Origin: Tetradesmus obliquus
Taxonomy: Eukaryota; Chlorophyta; Chlorophyceae; Sphaeropleales; Scenedesmaceae
DNA: 64,000 nucleotides
NCBI GenBank assembly: GCA_030272155.1
Contig: CP126200.1
Coordinates: 2,604,001-2,668,000, forward strand
Direction: 5' to 3'
Position numbers and translations under genes: made by a program. The notes beneath the pieces are model-generated. The model saw only the letters and a list, made by a program, of their open reading frames with translations. It searched no databases and was not told where the DNA came from. Shown here in pieces: positions 1 to 15,812 of the stretch (the stretch's first letter is position 1; each line of letters begins with the position of its first letter).

Positions 1-199
1 TGGTGTTGAGTCTCTACCTCTGCTGCTGCAGCTGCTGCTGCTGCTGCTTGGGCGTCTTGGCCGTGTGTTGCAGAAACTGGTATTTGCTGAGAGTCAGCAC
101 GTGGTCAAGCTGGGAGCTGGCGCCAAGCACACTCAATCCTGAGCCGCCGCCGCCGCTGCTGCTGCTGCTGCTGTTGCTGCCGCCATGCCTGCCTCCGTG

Positions 200-368
200 C
201 AGGACCTGGTCATCTCAGAGTGCCAGCACGTGGCCACGCTGGGCGCTGTCTTTAATCACACTGAAAGCTGATCCACTAGTTCCTTGCATGCCGCTGCTTC
301 TGTGCCTGTCTTGCACTCTGCAGGACCTGGTCATCTCGAGTGCCAGCACGTGGCCTCGCTGGGCGCTG
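200..368 (+). repeat. two decoy copies of the first visible kinase exon start
   Basis: Bases 200-248 and 321-368 repeat the acceptor site plus about 45 bases of the exon that really begins at 447. The second copy lacks one base (TCTCGAG for TCTCGGAG), so it would shift the frame. A weaker relic lies near 85-120. The sequence after each copy diverges into intron. Confidence 0.85.
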
Positions 369-446
369 TAGTCAATCACAGATAGTGCTGAGCCGCTGCT
401 GCTGCTGCTGTTGCCGTGGCTGCTGTGTTCTCCTTCCGCGCCACAG

Positions 447-4206
<3,760 letters not shown>

Positions 4207-4514
4207 GTCTTTTTTGGTTATTGGCGATTATGTGTGATGGTGATGAATGAATATGATGCTGATGCATCAGTAGAAGTAGCATGCTACATGTGTGTTTGAG
4301 TGCGTGTTTGCGCGCGGTTGTAAGCTGCACCGGCCCATCAGCATAAATGCAGCAAAGCAAGCCCAGTTGCAATCAACTGGCTCGTGTCCTGGCAGCTGCA
4401 CCTTGGGGGCTTGACAAGCGTGGCACCAGGTATGCATATCATGTAATGCATGCAGAACGTGTAGCATGTACGCGACACAGCTGCAACCACACACAAACTG
4501 TTGTGTTCTGCATC

Positions 4515-4552
<38 letters not shown>

Positions 4553-5198
4553 CCTCAGGTACTGCCAGTGGCATTCCAGTGGCATGCCAGTGGCATTGGC
4601 ATTCTGGACGCTTGGGCTGCATGCAGGCTGATGTTTGGCTGGGCATCAATGTTGGCTTTGCATGCAGGAGGTTGAATTCACCGGCTTGTTGTTACAGCAT
4701 GGACTAGTTGCTGCACTCCGCAGCAAGCATAGCAGGTAACTCCGGACGCAGCTGACTTGGATGACTCAACCAGCCTGCCAGGCTGGTTGCCAGTGGCATT
4801 GCCTCGCACCACATCCTGTCTGCGGGGCTAGAGTGCATGCGCAGCTTTCGGTGGTGCGATGCACTCGTTGATCGAGTGTTGACGATGAAAGTGAATCCCA
4901 TGTTTTCACAGCTGTGTGTACGCTTGTGAGGCGTACAATCTAGCCTTGAACCCTCAGGGCCTGATACACTTTCACCTCTAGCCACGCGCTGGTGCGCTGT
5001 TGATCAGTTCTTTCACCGTCCAGCTGCGCACACTTGAATCTGCGACAAGCCTTTTTCAAACGACGAGGGGTTGATGCTCGTGACACAACATCGCAGCCCT
5101 CCACCTGCATAGTCCTGCTTGTCACAGCTCGCGAGTGTAACGATTCTTTGAACAAAGCCTTATATTATATTATTTTATTTCGTTATACGGCGCAGATC
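4207..5198. other. intergenic region with an 11-unit CAG run
   Basis: No gene is seen here. The stretch holds (CAG)11 at 4518-4550, a short GTGGCATTCCA-like triple near 4565-4600, and an AT-rich block (about 5158-5186) just before the next start codon. Confidence 0.5.
4319..4323 (+). terminator. TGTAA polyadenylation motif of the kinase gene
   Basis: TGTAA lies about 110 bases after the kinase stop. TGTAA is the usual chlorophycean poly(A) signal. Its use here is inferred. Confidence 0.45.
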
Positions 5199-6016
5199 AT
5201 GGAGCTGCAGGCCCAGGTGCGGCAATGGTCTGTATGACGGTCAATGCCAGCACACAGCATGTATCTGAGATATACAGCACGTAGCACCGCAGAGCACTTG
5301 ATGCCGCTGGAATCTGTGTATTTACCGCGTTTGAACAGCAGTAACTACGAACTGCTATCGCTATTTGCATTGATGCCATTGCAATGTCCGTCGGTTCAGC
5401 AGCGGGCTGGAGGAAGCAGTGTGGCAAGTCCTCATGACGATGCAGCCTTGCAGGAACATTTGACTGGCATATCCACTGCACCCTACAGCTGCTCAGCCAC
5501 ACCATTCGCTGCCTACGGCGCCTGGTTGCCTTTCAGGTACAACACAGGCCCCTGCCCCAGCTTCCTGATGAGCTTGTGACCCATGTGCTGCGCTACGTCA
5601 ACCTACGGCAGCGGCTCAGCAGCTGCAGCCTGGTGTGCAAGGCCTGGCGTGCAGCAGCAGTAGCAGCCAGCAATGATGTGAGTCTCAAGCCCCAGCCTTT
5701 CACTGAGTCCAGGATGGAGAGCTTGGCAGAGTGGTTACGCCAGCATGCAGCAGCAGTCACGCAGATTGTGGTACATAAAACCCTCTGTTCAAGCTATAGC
5801 ACCCTGCAGCTGCCTGCTGCTCAGCTTCCGCGGCTGCAGAAGCTAGCAGTGTGTGGGTGCCAGCTGTCACTTCATAAAGGTGATAACAATGAATGTGACT
5901 TGCAGCAGCTGCAGCTGCCGAAAGCAGTGTACACATGCAGCAGCAGCAGCAGCAGCGGCGCCAGCGGCGCCGGCAGCAGCAGCAACAGCAGTAGCAGTGG
6001 CAGTAGCAGTAGCAGT

Positions 6017-6086
<70 letters not shown>

Positions 6087-6254
6087 GCAGCAGCAGCAGC
6101 AGCGGCAGCAGCCTGCAGCCGCTCTCCAGCTTGAACAGCCTCACTTCTCTGGTGCTGCACAATGTTGCGCTTGTCGGCCCTGGGGGGCTTGGTGGGCTGT
6201 CAGTGCTGACTGGACTGCAGGAGCTGCAGCTCTCGATCATTGAAGCCGGGGCTC

Positions 6255-6311
<57 letters not shown>

Positions 6312-8062
6312 TGCGGCGGGATGTAATGCTGGCCCTCGCCAGTCTGACGCAGCTGACCAGGCTGGAGCTGGATGAACAGCTGCTGCCTTTGGCAGCAGCC
6401 GCGCCTCTCGGCTGCTTGCAGCAGTTACAGGAGCTGCAGCTGTGGGGTCCCGTTACTTCGCCTGGCACATTGCTGCGGCTGCCGCCATCCTTGACAAAGT
6501 TTGAAACTGCGTGGGCCGGCAAGCTGGAGTTCAGCAGCAGCATGTGCCCTAATCTGGCAGCGCTGACAAACCTGCAGCACCTGGATGTGCGTGTTGTGAG
6601 TGGTGAAGACGAGGAGTTTCTGGCCCCGATTGGTGGGTTGCTGCCTGACTTCTGCAGCAGCATGCAGCAGCTGCGCGCGCTGAAACTGCATGGTGTGCTG
6701 TCGCACAATGCACTGCCTGCACTGGCACGGGTGCTTCCTGCATTGACACGCTTGAAGAGTTTGCTGATCAGCAACACAGATGGCGAGCTTGCGCCGCTGC
6801 CTGCGTGTGAAGTTGCCAGCTATTCGGCGCTGCTGCCGCTGTCGCCGCACCTCACGCACCTTGAGTTGTCGTGGGGTCAAGATGGAGCAGAAGCATTTGG
6901 AGGGCAGGATCTGCTGCACCCTGGCTGCAGCCAGCACTTGTTTGCAGCAGGGCGGCAGCTGCCGCAGCTGAAGCAGCTGGTGCTTGGTGTGCCTGGCAAC
7001 ATCTGGGATGTGGCCGGGTACGGTGATGATGGTACCATCGGTGCTGAGGATTATGCGCTGTGTGTAGAGCGTGTAACTCCGTGTCTGGATGAGGTTAGCT
7101 TTCATAGGCTTGTGAGCTGCTGCCCCAGGCTTGAGAAGCTGTGGGTTGCTGGGCTGGTAGAGCCAGGAGTAGATATGAGGCCGCTGCTGCAGCTGACAGC
7201 ACTGCGCGAGCTGTGTGTGGGTGGTGAGGTGGTGACTGATGACGTGGCATGTGGTGTGCTGTGCCAGCTCACCAGGTTGCGCAGCTTGGGCGTGTTTCAG
7301 GCCAGGGGTTTCAGTGACCGGGGCTTGCTGGCGCTGACTGGGCTGCAGCAGCTCACGCGGCTGGCGGTTGGAGGCTGTGGGATCAGCCACGGAGTGTCAG
7401 CGGACCGGGACCGCAAACGGGGCGTCCAGCTTGACCGTGGTGAACATCTGGTGCTTGTGCAGCAGGTGAGCCGTGAGAGAGGATGATTACATTGTGCCAC
7501 TGCACTGCGTTTGCTGGTGTGGCTGCAGTTGCTAAAACCTTCAGCCCACTGGGTGGCTTGGCTGCTGAGGGTTGCATATATATGTGCGTGATGACTGTCA
7601 GCGTTGCTGCGTTGCTGCATATTGCTTACCATGTGGCAGGGAAGCATAGACAACAAGGGGTGCAGCGGATATACGCTGCCAGCCATGCCCTGCTCAGCAC
7701 AAGCAATGCACACACGCAATTGTTGATGCACCCCTGCTGCAGCCAAGGCTGCCTTGCTGGTATCTGAACAGTACCGTCTGCATGTCAAACAGCTCTGAGG
7801 TGTCTTGTTTCTGACTGCATGCTGCGCCAGACTGCACCACAGCACCAACCCTTGCCGTTGCTAATGCTTGCATAGCACTGCGCTCCACAACACTGCCGCA
7901 ACTCATCTGCAGCATTCTCGATGCGTGTCTTGCGCTTCTGCTGTGCAGGAGCCGCTTCAGCCCGTGTGGCTGCAGCTGCTGAGCCGCATCAAGCGCTGCA
8001 CTCATTACAGTGATGACAGCGCTGCCATGATGTCCGGCAACTGGCTGCAGGCTGGCATTTGA
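5199..8062 (+). CDS. F-box / leucine-rich-repeat protein with Ser and Gln tracts
   Basis: Probable substrate-recognition subunit of an SCF ubiquitin ligase. Exons 5199-5216, 5537-7465 and 7949-8062 join in phase to 686 residues. The tiny first exon encodes MELQAQ. Its start is inferred from the clean GTGCGG donor and the TTTCAG acceptor in matching phase. Residues about 15-50 form an F-box (LPDELVTHVLRYVNLRQRL, then CSLVCKAWRA). From about residue 200 on, many LRRs of the type LTRLELDEQLLPLA are seen. CAG runs encode Ser around residues 140-197 and 18 Gln at about 247-264, inserted between LRRs. Targets are unknown. The F-box call is firm; the exact first exon is less so. Confidence 0.8.
5938..6110 (+). 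repeat. AGC triplet tract encoding polyserine
   Basis: A nearly pure CAG/AGC tract about 170 bases long, read in the AGC (Ser) frame of the F-box/LRR gene and interrupted by GGC (Gly). It is the longest triplet run in the window. Confidence 0.95.
6257..6310 (+). repeat. (CAG)18 encoding polyglutamine
   Basis: Eighteen uninterrupted CAG units lie in the Gln frame, 150 bases downstream of the Ser tract in the same exon. Confidence 0.95.
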
Positions 8063-9161
8063 GGCTGCTGTGCTCCGCTTTGTTGCGCTTGCACTCAGCG
8101 CTGCACGCATCCAGGGCCACATGGCTGGGCTCGAGCAGTGCCTGGCAGCGGCAGCAGCAGCAGCAGCAGCAGCAGAGCTGGCAGCCAGGGACTGGCATGT
8201 TGGCGTATTATAGCTGCCCTGACAGATCTGTGCAAAGTCATTCAGCTGGTAGCGGTGAAGGCGGCTGTGACACGCCATCAGCAGCCTGATCATCTGCTGG
8301 CAAGGTTCACATTGCAGAGGGTATCATTGTTCTTGCTCTTATTCATGACGGGTGAGATGTCCCACCAGCAGCGCGCGTTGGCCCCCCTGAGGTCTTGATC
8401 TCAATCCTGAAATCTCACCCCCTCTCCTCTTTTTTCCCTCTTTTTTTAAGGAGGGGTAATCATTAAGAGTAGCAGACATCATGCCGTTGTTACATTCAGT
8501 GAGGGCCGTCCAGTGGAAGCCATTGCTATATCAGACTCAGCTTAGTGAGCACTGCCATGATGGCCAAGCCGCTTGGAGCTTGGAGAACTTGAGTCAAGTT
8601 TACATCAAGGTACCTATACCAGCAGAACATGCCGTGAAGTCGATTGATTGACGCTGAGTATGAACAGCGACAGCCTTGTCATGTTATGGGGGTCAAAGAT
8701 CCCCTGAACTTCAACATGGCATGTAGGAATAGGAGCAGCAGCCATGGCAGCACGGCATTGCAGTTTGCAGTGTGCTGCGACAGCCTCATGATGGTTGCTC
8801 GTCAACGTTGTTGTGTGTCGTCGCTGTTTTTATAGCTCGTGATGAACACCTCAACACTCGTACACGTGACACATCTGTATCACGGAAAACGTGCAAACTT
8901 GGTGTGGGCAGCAAGCGCTGATCAGAGCAGAAGCCAGTCGCAAAGACATACCGACACCAGATAATCGATTGTTTTGCTGTGGCACAGTGCAGATCATCTC
9001 TCTCGCATGCAGCTGTCACTTCGTTGCCCGCAGCTAGCTGTCCTATTGTGCACAGCAACTAAATGCCTGCAGTGTGGCAGATCATCACTTTTGATTCCTG
9101 AGCTGGCAATCACTTTACGCACAGCACTGGTGCATCGTACTACGAGTGCAGCACCACAAGC

Positions 9162-9202
<41 letters not shown>

Positions 9203-9223
9203 TGCCGTGCTAGTGGCAGCGCC
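8063..9223. other. intergenic region without a recognised gene
   Basis: Nothing gene-like was recognised. It holds a CAG run near 8150-8175, a T-rich block (8423-8448) with C-rich flanks, and (CAG)13 at 9163-9201, just 23 bases before the next start codon and probably in its 5' UTR. Confidence 0.5.
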
Positions 9224-10089
9224 ATGGACTTTCAAGATCCATTCGTCGACAAGGCAGCTGCAGTTTCGCTGCTACAGAGCCTTGCCACAGCTCCAGACCT
9301 TGCATTTCTAGTTGAAGTGATGCCAACTGTCCAAAGGCTGCAAGCAATCTTCAAACCACAGGTTGGGCCTGCCGGCTTCAATCGAGCAATCATGCAGGTA
9401 GGCGTTACTGGCAGTTGTGCCTGTTATGCTTGCCGTGCACTGATGCAAGCTGATTGTCCTGGGTATGTGTTGGAACACTCCCACTGCAGCATGCTGCTAG
9501 CAGGATGCCGCAGTTGCAGGCAAGCACAGCAGCACAAGCCATTCTGTTCTGTGCTCCTGCGCTCAGGATTTCTTCCCTCTTCTTGCAGGAGCTGGTGCAC
9601 CAGCACAGCATCTTCAAGCTGCTGTTCCAGGCGCTGAGCAGGTCACTGCACCTGCTGCTGAGAGCCACCAGCAAGGAGAAGAAGCAAGCCATGCTGTTTA
9701 AGGCGTGCACAGAGCTGCAGATACTGCTGTCCGCATATGTTGAGGGCTGGCACTGCAGCATGCTCAACATGCCCCAACAAGAAACAGCAGCAGAGAAGCA
9801 GCTTGCACGGCAGCAGCTGCAAGAGACAGGTGAGCAGCAGTTGCACCAGGGTTGCTGCTCGCCAAAGTCACCCTTGTGCACACAGCGGTTCTCAGCACCA
9901 GCAGAGGTTTCTAGATGAGGTAGCAATGTGGGCTGTGAGCAACCTTAGCCCCCGTTCAGCACCAGCTAAGGGGTTTGGTGTGTTGGCGTGTCTCTTCAAG
10001 TTTTCTATGCGTTTGCTGATGGCTGTGTTATGTGCCCTTTGCAGACCTCCTGCAGACATTCTCAGCAGCATGCGTGACACGACTTGGCT

Positions 10090-10122
<33 letters not shown>

Positions 10123-11985
10123 CACCAGGCAGCAGCGGCAGCAGCAGCAGCAGCAGCAGTCAGCGGGCAAGAAGGAGGCAGGCAGCCAAGAAGCAGCGGC
10201 CCGACCCAGGCAGCCTAACAGCAGCGCAAGCAGATGCAGCGGCGTGTGTCAGAATCAATGCATACCTCGGGATGCTGCAAGTGCTGGCTGAATGCTGCAA
10301 CGATGGTTGCTTGCTCACTGGTTTGCTGGCGAGACACACAGAGCTGTGCCTGCCGCTGGCTTGGGCAGTGGTTTGCTGCAAGGAAGCCAGCAGCAGCCTG
10401 AGTTATGATAGCAGCTCAAGCAGGACAGCAAAGGAGTATGCTATGGTGGTGCTGACCAACTCACTGGAGTTTGCCTTGAGGTTGACAGCACACCTGGCAA
10501 GTGAGGTGAAGTTTGACAATGAGCATCCGCAGCTGGCAAATGCAGCGGCTGGCGATGCACTGTACCATCTGCTGCTGGTGCACCTTGCACTGCATGCCAT
10601 GCAGCTGCAAGAGCGGGCAGCAGAGCAGAGCAGCAGGCAGGCGACGCTGCCGCAGCCGCACCACAGGCTGCTGCTGCAGGAGCTGGGCATTGAGTGGCTG
10701 GAGACCTGGATTGCGCAGCGCGATCTGCGCACGCGCCCAATACATACACCAGATGCCCTCGCAGCAATCAAGGCGCTGAGGCATCACATGAATCTGGCGG
10801 CAGCAGGTGACGTTGCTGGCTGCAGCAGCGACCGCAACTGCAGCAGCGCCAGCACAAGCAGCAGCGCGAGTGTCATTTCACCGACTCCCTCCTCTTCAGC
10901 AGCAGCTGCTGTTGCAGCAACTGGAGCAAGCAGCGGCGGCAGCAGCAGCAGCAGCAGCAGCTGCTGCTGCTGCTGCAAACCTGTGGAGGCCGCGGCGATG
11001 CTGACGCTGCTGCAGACCGCGCTGCTGGCAGTCAGCCATGCAGCAGACGAACAGGATCACGTCAAACACCCTCAGTGCCTGTTGTCCTTTCTCAGCGATC
11101 TCAGCGGTTCAGCTCGTGAGGCAGCAGCTGCTGCTGCTGCTGCAAACCTGTGGAGGCCGCGGCGATGCTGACGCTGCTGCAGACCGCGCTGCTGGCAGTC
11201 AGCCATGCAGCAGACGAACAGGATCACGTCAAACACCCTCAGTGCCTGTTGTCCTTTCTCAGCGATCTCAGCGGTTCAGCTCGTGAGGCAGCAGCAGCTG
11301 TGCTGCTGCAGCCAGTCCTGACTCAGCTGCTGCCAGAAAGCCTCAGGGCTGCGAAAGCTGCCGTGCATGCAGCAGGCAGCAGCAGCGATGCTGTTATGCA
11401 TCAGCTGCTGATGCCTGCAGGACAGGCGGGCGCTGCTGCAGCAGAAGTCAGCACTGGCGCATTGCAGCAGGCCGTTACCAAGCAGCAGCATTGTCTTGCC
11501 TCGATAGGAGCTGTTCACACATTGCTGGCCACAGGTGGGTGGCAATAGCACTGTACCACACACGAATGGCCTGAGTCTGCGTTGCTGTGCATGCTATGCT
11601 GCCATATGTGCTTGCAATGGCTGCGTTTAATCAGGGCTTCGGGTTTGTGCTCGGCCTGCAATGCGAATGGGTTGTGCTTGACGTAGGGCAGTGACTGAGC
11701 ACAACTGCTGCTTTATGATTGATGCACCCATGCATGCAAGCACGCTGTCCTTGTACCAGAGTGCCTGGTGGAAGCTGTGTTTGTTGTGTTGTGGTGTGCT
11801 TGCAGACGCTGCTGCAGCTCAGCTGCTCAAAGCATACCAGAGCCACCCGCAGCAGGTGTGCCAGAGCTTGGAGGCTGCGTTGCGGCTCACGCTGCAGATG
11901 AAGCGCGCGGGGTATGATGGCGATGGTGAAACACCCATGCTTGTAGAAGCGGTGTACACATGTGTGTACACAGCGCCCATCAACA

Positions 11986-12020
<35 letters not shown>

Positions 12021-12482
12021 GTACGGCCAGCTGTGGGCAGCATTGTACCCAAGCAGCTGTTTTCGCTGCTGGCGACATGCTTGAAAGCTGCTGATCAGCC
12101 GCTTGACAGCAGCAGCAGTGATGGTGGCAGCAGCAACCCCAACACTGACAGACAGATCGACTGGACGGCTGTAACAGATGTCCTGCACAGCCAGGAGCTC
12201 TGCTTTGAGTCAACACAGGCCTGCCCAAGTTTTGGAAGCCAGCTGCAGTTGCCGTTGCATGCCGGTTGCCTGTCACAGTTTACCAAGTCTGCGATGCTGC
12301 TGCAGCGCCAGGCTGCGGCTAAGCAGCAGGCTAGCGGCCAAGGGAAACCCAAAGATGCAGTAGATGTTGCAGCAGATGATGCAGCAACAGCTAGCGAGCT
12401 GCTGCTGCCCATGGCAGCAGCTCTGAAAATGATACTTGGCGCGAGCATGGCCAACCTAGCTGCTGCAGTAGAGTGTGCATGA
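9224..12482 (+). CDS. unrecognised Leu/Ala-rich helical protein, frame broken by a duplication
   Basis: I do not recognise the family. Exons 9224-9397, 9589-9829, 10045-11534 and 11806-12482 are bounded by good GT..AG sites. The start has a GCCATGG context. The protein is mostly amphipathic helices (for example SIFKLLFQALSRSLHLLL), suggesting an alpha-solenoid, with Ser tracts from CAG runs and a basic patch QRARRRQAAKKQR. Exon 3 contains a perfect 167-bp tandem duplication (10954-11287). With both copies the frame stops at 11171. With only one, the four exons close in phase to 804 residues. So the gene is intact except for that duplication, which may be a recent mutation, an assembly error, or something removed by splicing. 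A nuclear or nucleolar scaffold role is only a guess. Confidence 0.65.
10954..11287 (+). repeat. perfect 167-bp tandem duplication inside an exon
   Basis: Units 10954-11120 and 11121-11287 are identical base for base, and identity runs 8 bases further (GCAGCAGC), so the junction has triplet microhomology. The length is not a multiple of three and breaks the reading frame. Confidence 0.97.
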
Positions 12483-13168
12483 GTGGTTGCAGGGATGCTT
12501 GCCAGCATAAAGAGTTGCATGCAGGTCACACATCACAAGCACAATGGCGACGTTGCTATGGCATAAATGGTAACATGATGATGATGATGATGCTGTTGAA
12601 AATCACAATGCAACATAATGCGCCTCACATGTACATGGCTAGAAATGGCGTCCCCCGGCACCATGATGGCTGCTTGAACCTCAGATGTGCTCCAGCACAC
12701 GTGCGAAGCTGGGGTGTGTATTGCACTGACGTGCATGCACATATGGTGCCTGGAGGGAGCTGCAACAGGCCTAGTTTTACCAAGTGCGCTGCTGCTAGCA
12801 GCATCTTGCGCAGTGTGCCGCTGCTGCAGCATGCTGTTTGTGCTGCGCTTGCAGCTGTCACTGAACTTTTCAGGAATTGTGCTGCAAGACCGTGTCAAAT
12901 GGGTTTTTCCGGTGTTTGGTACAACGAAAACAAGCTTGGACGTTCACAGTAGTGCAAGCCAAAGCAGACCAGCAAAATACTGCAGCATAACCAGAGCTAA
13001 TTCCGCAACCATCCCACAAGGGGCCGTGCTCAACGGGGTTGATGCTGCACAACCCTAAGTGTCCCACATGACTATGGACACCGGCACGTCACCTCAGTGT
13101 GCAAACTTCTGCAACACCACCAGCAGCACCAGCAGCAGCAGCACCTACGGGCCTGCTTGCTTGTACAC
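12483..13168. other. convergent intergenic region
   Basis: It lies between the ends of a + and a - strand gene. It contains a short ATG repeat (about 12574-12592) and no supported gene. Confidence 0.5.
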
Positions 13169-15536
13169 TTACACACCCCCATCAGCCACTAAATACTGGG
13201 CCCGCTGCCAACCCCGCTGCCGCCAGCTGAGGCCTGCCCGGCCTGCCGCATGACTACTCACCAACGTGGCTTCTTCCTTGCCTTCAACCGCAGCCACCTC
13301 ACCACCCCTGCCACTTTGCATCTCCATCAGACTGCGAGTAACCTGGCCAGCACCTGCAGCAACACCCGCCTCATCTGCTGCTGCCGCGGCTAGCAGCCCG
13401 CTGGTAGCAGCAGCAGGCAGCTGCAGTGCTGCTGCCCCCGCAGACCTGCCCAGCTGCAGCAGCCGCTGCTGCTGTGCACCAGGCGTGTAGCCCACGGGCA
13501 GGCCCACAGTGCCTGGGCCAGTCAGTGCTGTCACTTCCTCCCAGCTGAGGTGGGGCACTGCATAATGGGCCAGTCCTTCGGGCCCTGACGCCTCCAGCAC
13601 ATCAAGCAGCTCATACACCTGCAAGATGCACACACAGACAGCCTTGATACGTAAGTGTGGTGTTTCACAGCCAGTTTCAACAGCAGATGTGTTGTGCGGG
13701 ATACACTTGTGCTTGTTGAGCAGCAGAGCGCCTGTCACTGCTATTCATACCATCACCAATTCACAACTTGCCGCCGCAGTCACAGCATGCATCCACATGC
13801 GCCTGCAGTGCAGTTTGGGGTGCTCATCATCCGCACGTCAGTATCATGCATACCAAGCCACAGCAATCACCATGACAACCCACCTGCGCCTGCAGTGCAG
13901 CAGGGTGCTGTATCATCAGGTCAAGGTCCCCAGCATCCAGCGACAGCAGCTTGGACACCACTGGCTCAGGCAGCTGCAGCACCTGCTGCTGCTGCTGCTG
14001 CTGCTGCAGATCCACCAGCTGTTCACCTGCTGCAGAGGCTGGTGGTGTATTGCTGCTGATGCTGCTGCCAGCACCTTCTGCCATTGTGCTGCTGCTATTG
14101 CTGCTGCTGTTGTCAGGTGTTCCTGGGCCTGGCAGCGCTGCTTGCGCAGCTGCTGCTCCTGCTGCTGCTGCCGCCGATGCTGGTGTGATGAAGCCAGCTG
14201 CTGCTGCAGCTGTCGCAATGGCGGGCTCATCTGCTGCTGCCTCTGCTGCCGCCAGCAGCTGCTGGCTGGTGCCGGTGCCCAAGCTGCAGCCCAGGTGCAG
14301 CTGCAGCAGGGCTGTGTGGATGCGCTGCACCATCCACTTGTTGTAGTAGTACCTGCAGGCACGGCAGCAAGGGTTGAGAAAGGGTTCAGCATTATGGGAG
14401 GTGGTAAGGCAGCATAGTCATGTTGCAAGCCTGCCACTTGGGCTGCAACAGCAAGGGTCACGCAAGGGTTGTCGTGCACCGCAGCACGCAGCAGGAGAGT
14501 GCTGACCCCAGAGGAGGCACCCCCTCCCCCCAAAGCTTCCACCGCGCTTCTCTGGACTACGTATGTGTTGCACACTGCAGCTTCCGCACCCCAGTACAGC
14601 AACAGTGAAGCAGCAGCAGCAGTGCTCACCACTTCGGCCGGGGCCGCATCACCTCTGGCAGCCTCAGCTCAGCTTCCAGCTGCAGCTGCTGCAGCAGCCC
14701 ACCAAGCCCACCAGTCTTAAAAGCAACCGCCTGCTCGGGTGGCAGCTGCTGTGCCAGGCATGCTAGGCGGTCTGCTACTGCTGCATCTGCTGGGGTTTGC
14801 AACGCTGCTGCGGCGCAATGCACGACAGCCTGCGGCCACTGCGCTAGTGCTGCGTATGCATCTGCGGCGAGCAGCAGAGCAGGCACCCAGCGACAGGTTG
14901 GCGCTGCTGCTGCTGCTGCTGCTGCTGTTATTGTTGATTGTGGGGTGTGTTTTTCTTCCAGGGTACTGCTGTTGCTGCTGCTGGTGGTGTTGAGCTGGGT
15001 TGCTGTAGCTGCGGCTGTGGATGGTGCTGAGCCAGCAGCAGCTGCTGCAGCGGCATATGCCATTGCTGCTTGTGCATCTTTCAGGGCTTGGCGGTTGTTG
15101 CCAGCATGCAGGTAGCAGCAGCCCCTGGCCCATGCAGCCACATGGCGAGGAACTGCAGCCATATATAAATTCATGCAAAGAAAACTGTCAGTTACAAAAC
15201 ACACACCTGTTTGTTGGAGCTGTCCTGCCGGCATATAATGCAGGGTTTTGGTTTGTAGAACACCATAACTGATGCATCACCTTTCGCCTTGAGCCTGCTG
15301 CTGCTGCTGCAGATCAGTGGCAGTTGAGCTGTGAACTCTGCAAACATGTGCTGGTCCTGCTGCAGCAGATGGCACAGGTGCTGCTGCATCTCTGTCACGG
15401 GCAGCCGCTCGTTAGCTGGGACTAGCCGCAGAATGCTTCCATCTCGTGATGAGAAAGGTGCTGGGCGCTCTGCAACAGCAATTGATGCTGCCCATTGTGC
15501 AGCGAGCGTGTCTGCTTCTTCGCATGTTGCTGGCAT
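13169..15536 (-). CDS. Ala/Gln-rich protein with a possible TPR-like segment
   Basis: Function not recognised. Read from 15536 (MPATCEEADTLAAQWAASI). Exon 1 runs to 15281 and joins in phase at about 15151 to PRHVAAWARGCCYLHAGN, a helix pair resembling a tetratricopeptide unit (AGNNRQALKDAQAAMAYAA), followed by AADAYAALAQWPQAVVHCAA, another TPR-like helix. That exon ends near 14633. A middle exon around 14585-14480 is uncertain. Later exons are 14352-13884 (start YYYNKWMVQRIHTALL) and 13618-13169 (VYELLDVLEASGPEGL). The last may instead splice at 13264. An upstream in-frame start is open to 15626. Ala and Gln runs come from the triplet repeats. The exon chain is approximate. Confidence 0.5.
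13796..13835 (-). repeat. decoy copy of an exon end in the 13884-13618 intron
   Basis: The bases repeat the end of the exon finishing at 13884 (GCGCCTGCAGTGCAG on the + strand), about 85 bases further into the intron. Confidence 0.65.
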
Positions 15537-15812
15537 CGCTGTAAGCTCCCAAGACGAACATTGTAAAGCACTTGCGCCTGATCTATTTTTAAATCCCAAT
15601 TGCAGCTCAGCGTTCTGCTGATGCAACTTTCGCGCCTACCTCGGCGCGATCGACGATCGACCCGCCTCATGCACAACACGTGCAAAGAGCTGTGCCACCT
15701 TTGATTGCCACCAAACTCTGACGCCCAGATTCATGCCAAGTTGGAACGACGAAAAATCCACTGACGCGGCGTAGGACTTTACTCGCAGACATCAGGCCTG
15801 GTCTGCTAGCTG
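15537..15812. promoter_or_regulatory. short intergenic region between two - strand genes
   Basis: Only about 275 bases separate the stop of the upstream F-box gene from the start of the TPR-like gene, so the 3' end of one and the promoter of the other must share it. A GATCGACGATCGA near-palindrome sits at about 15647-15660. Confidence 0.4.
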
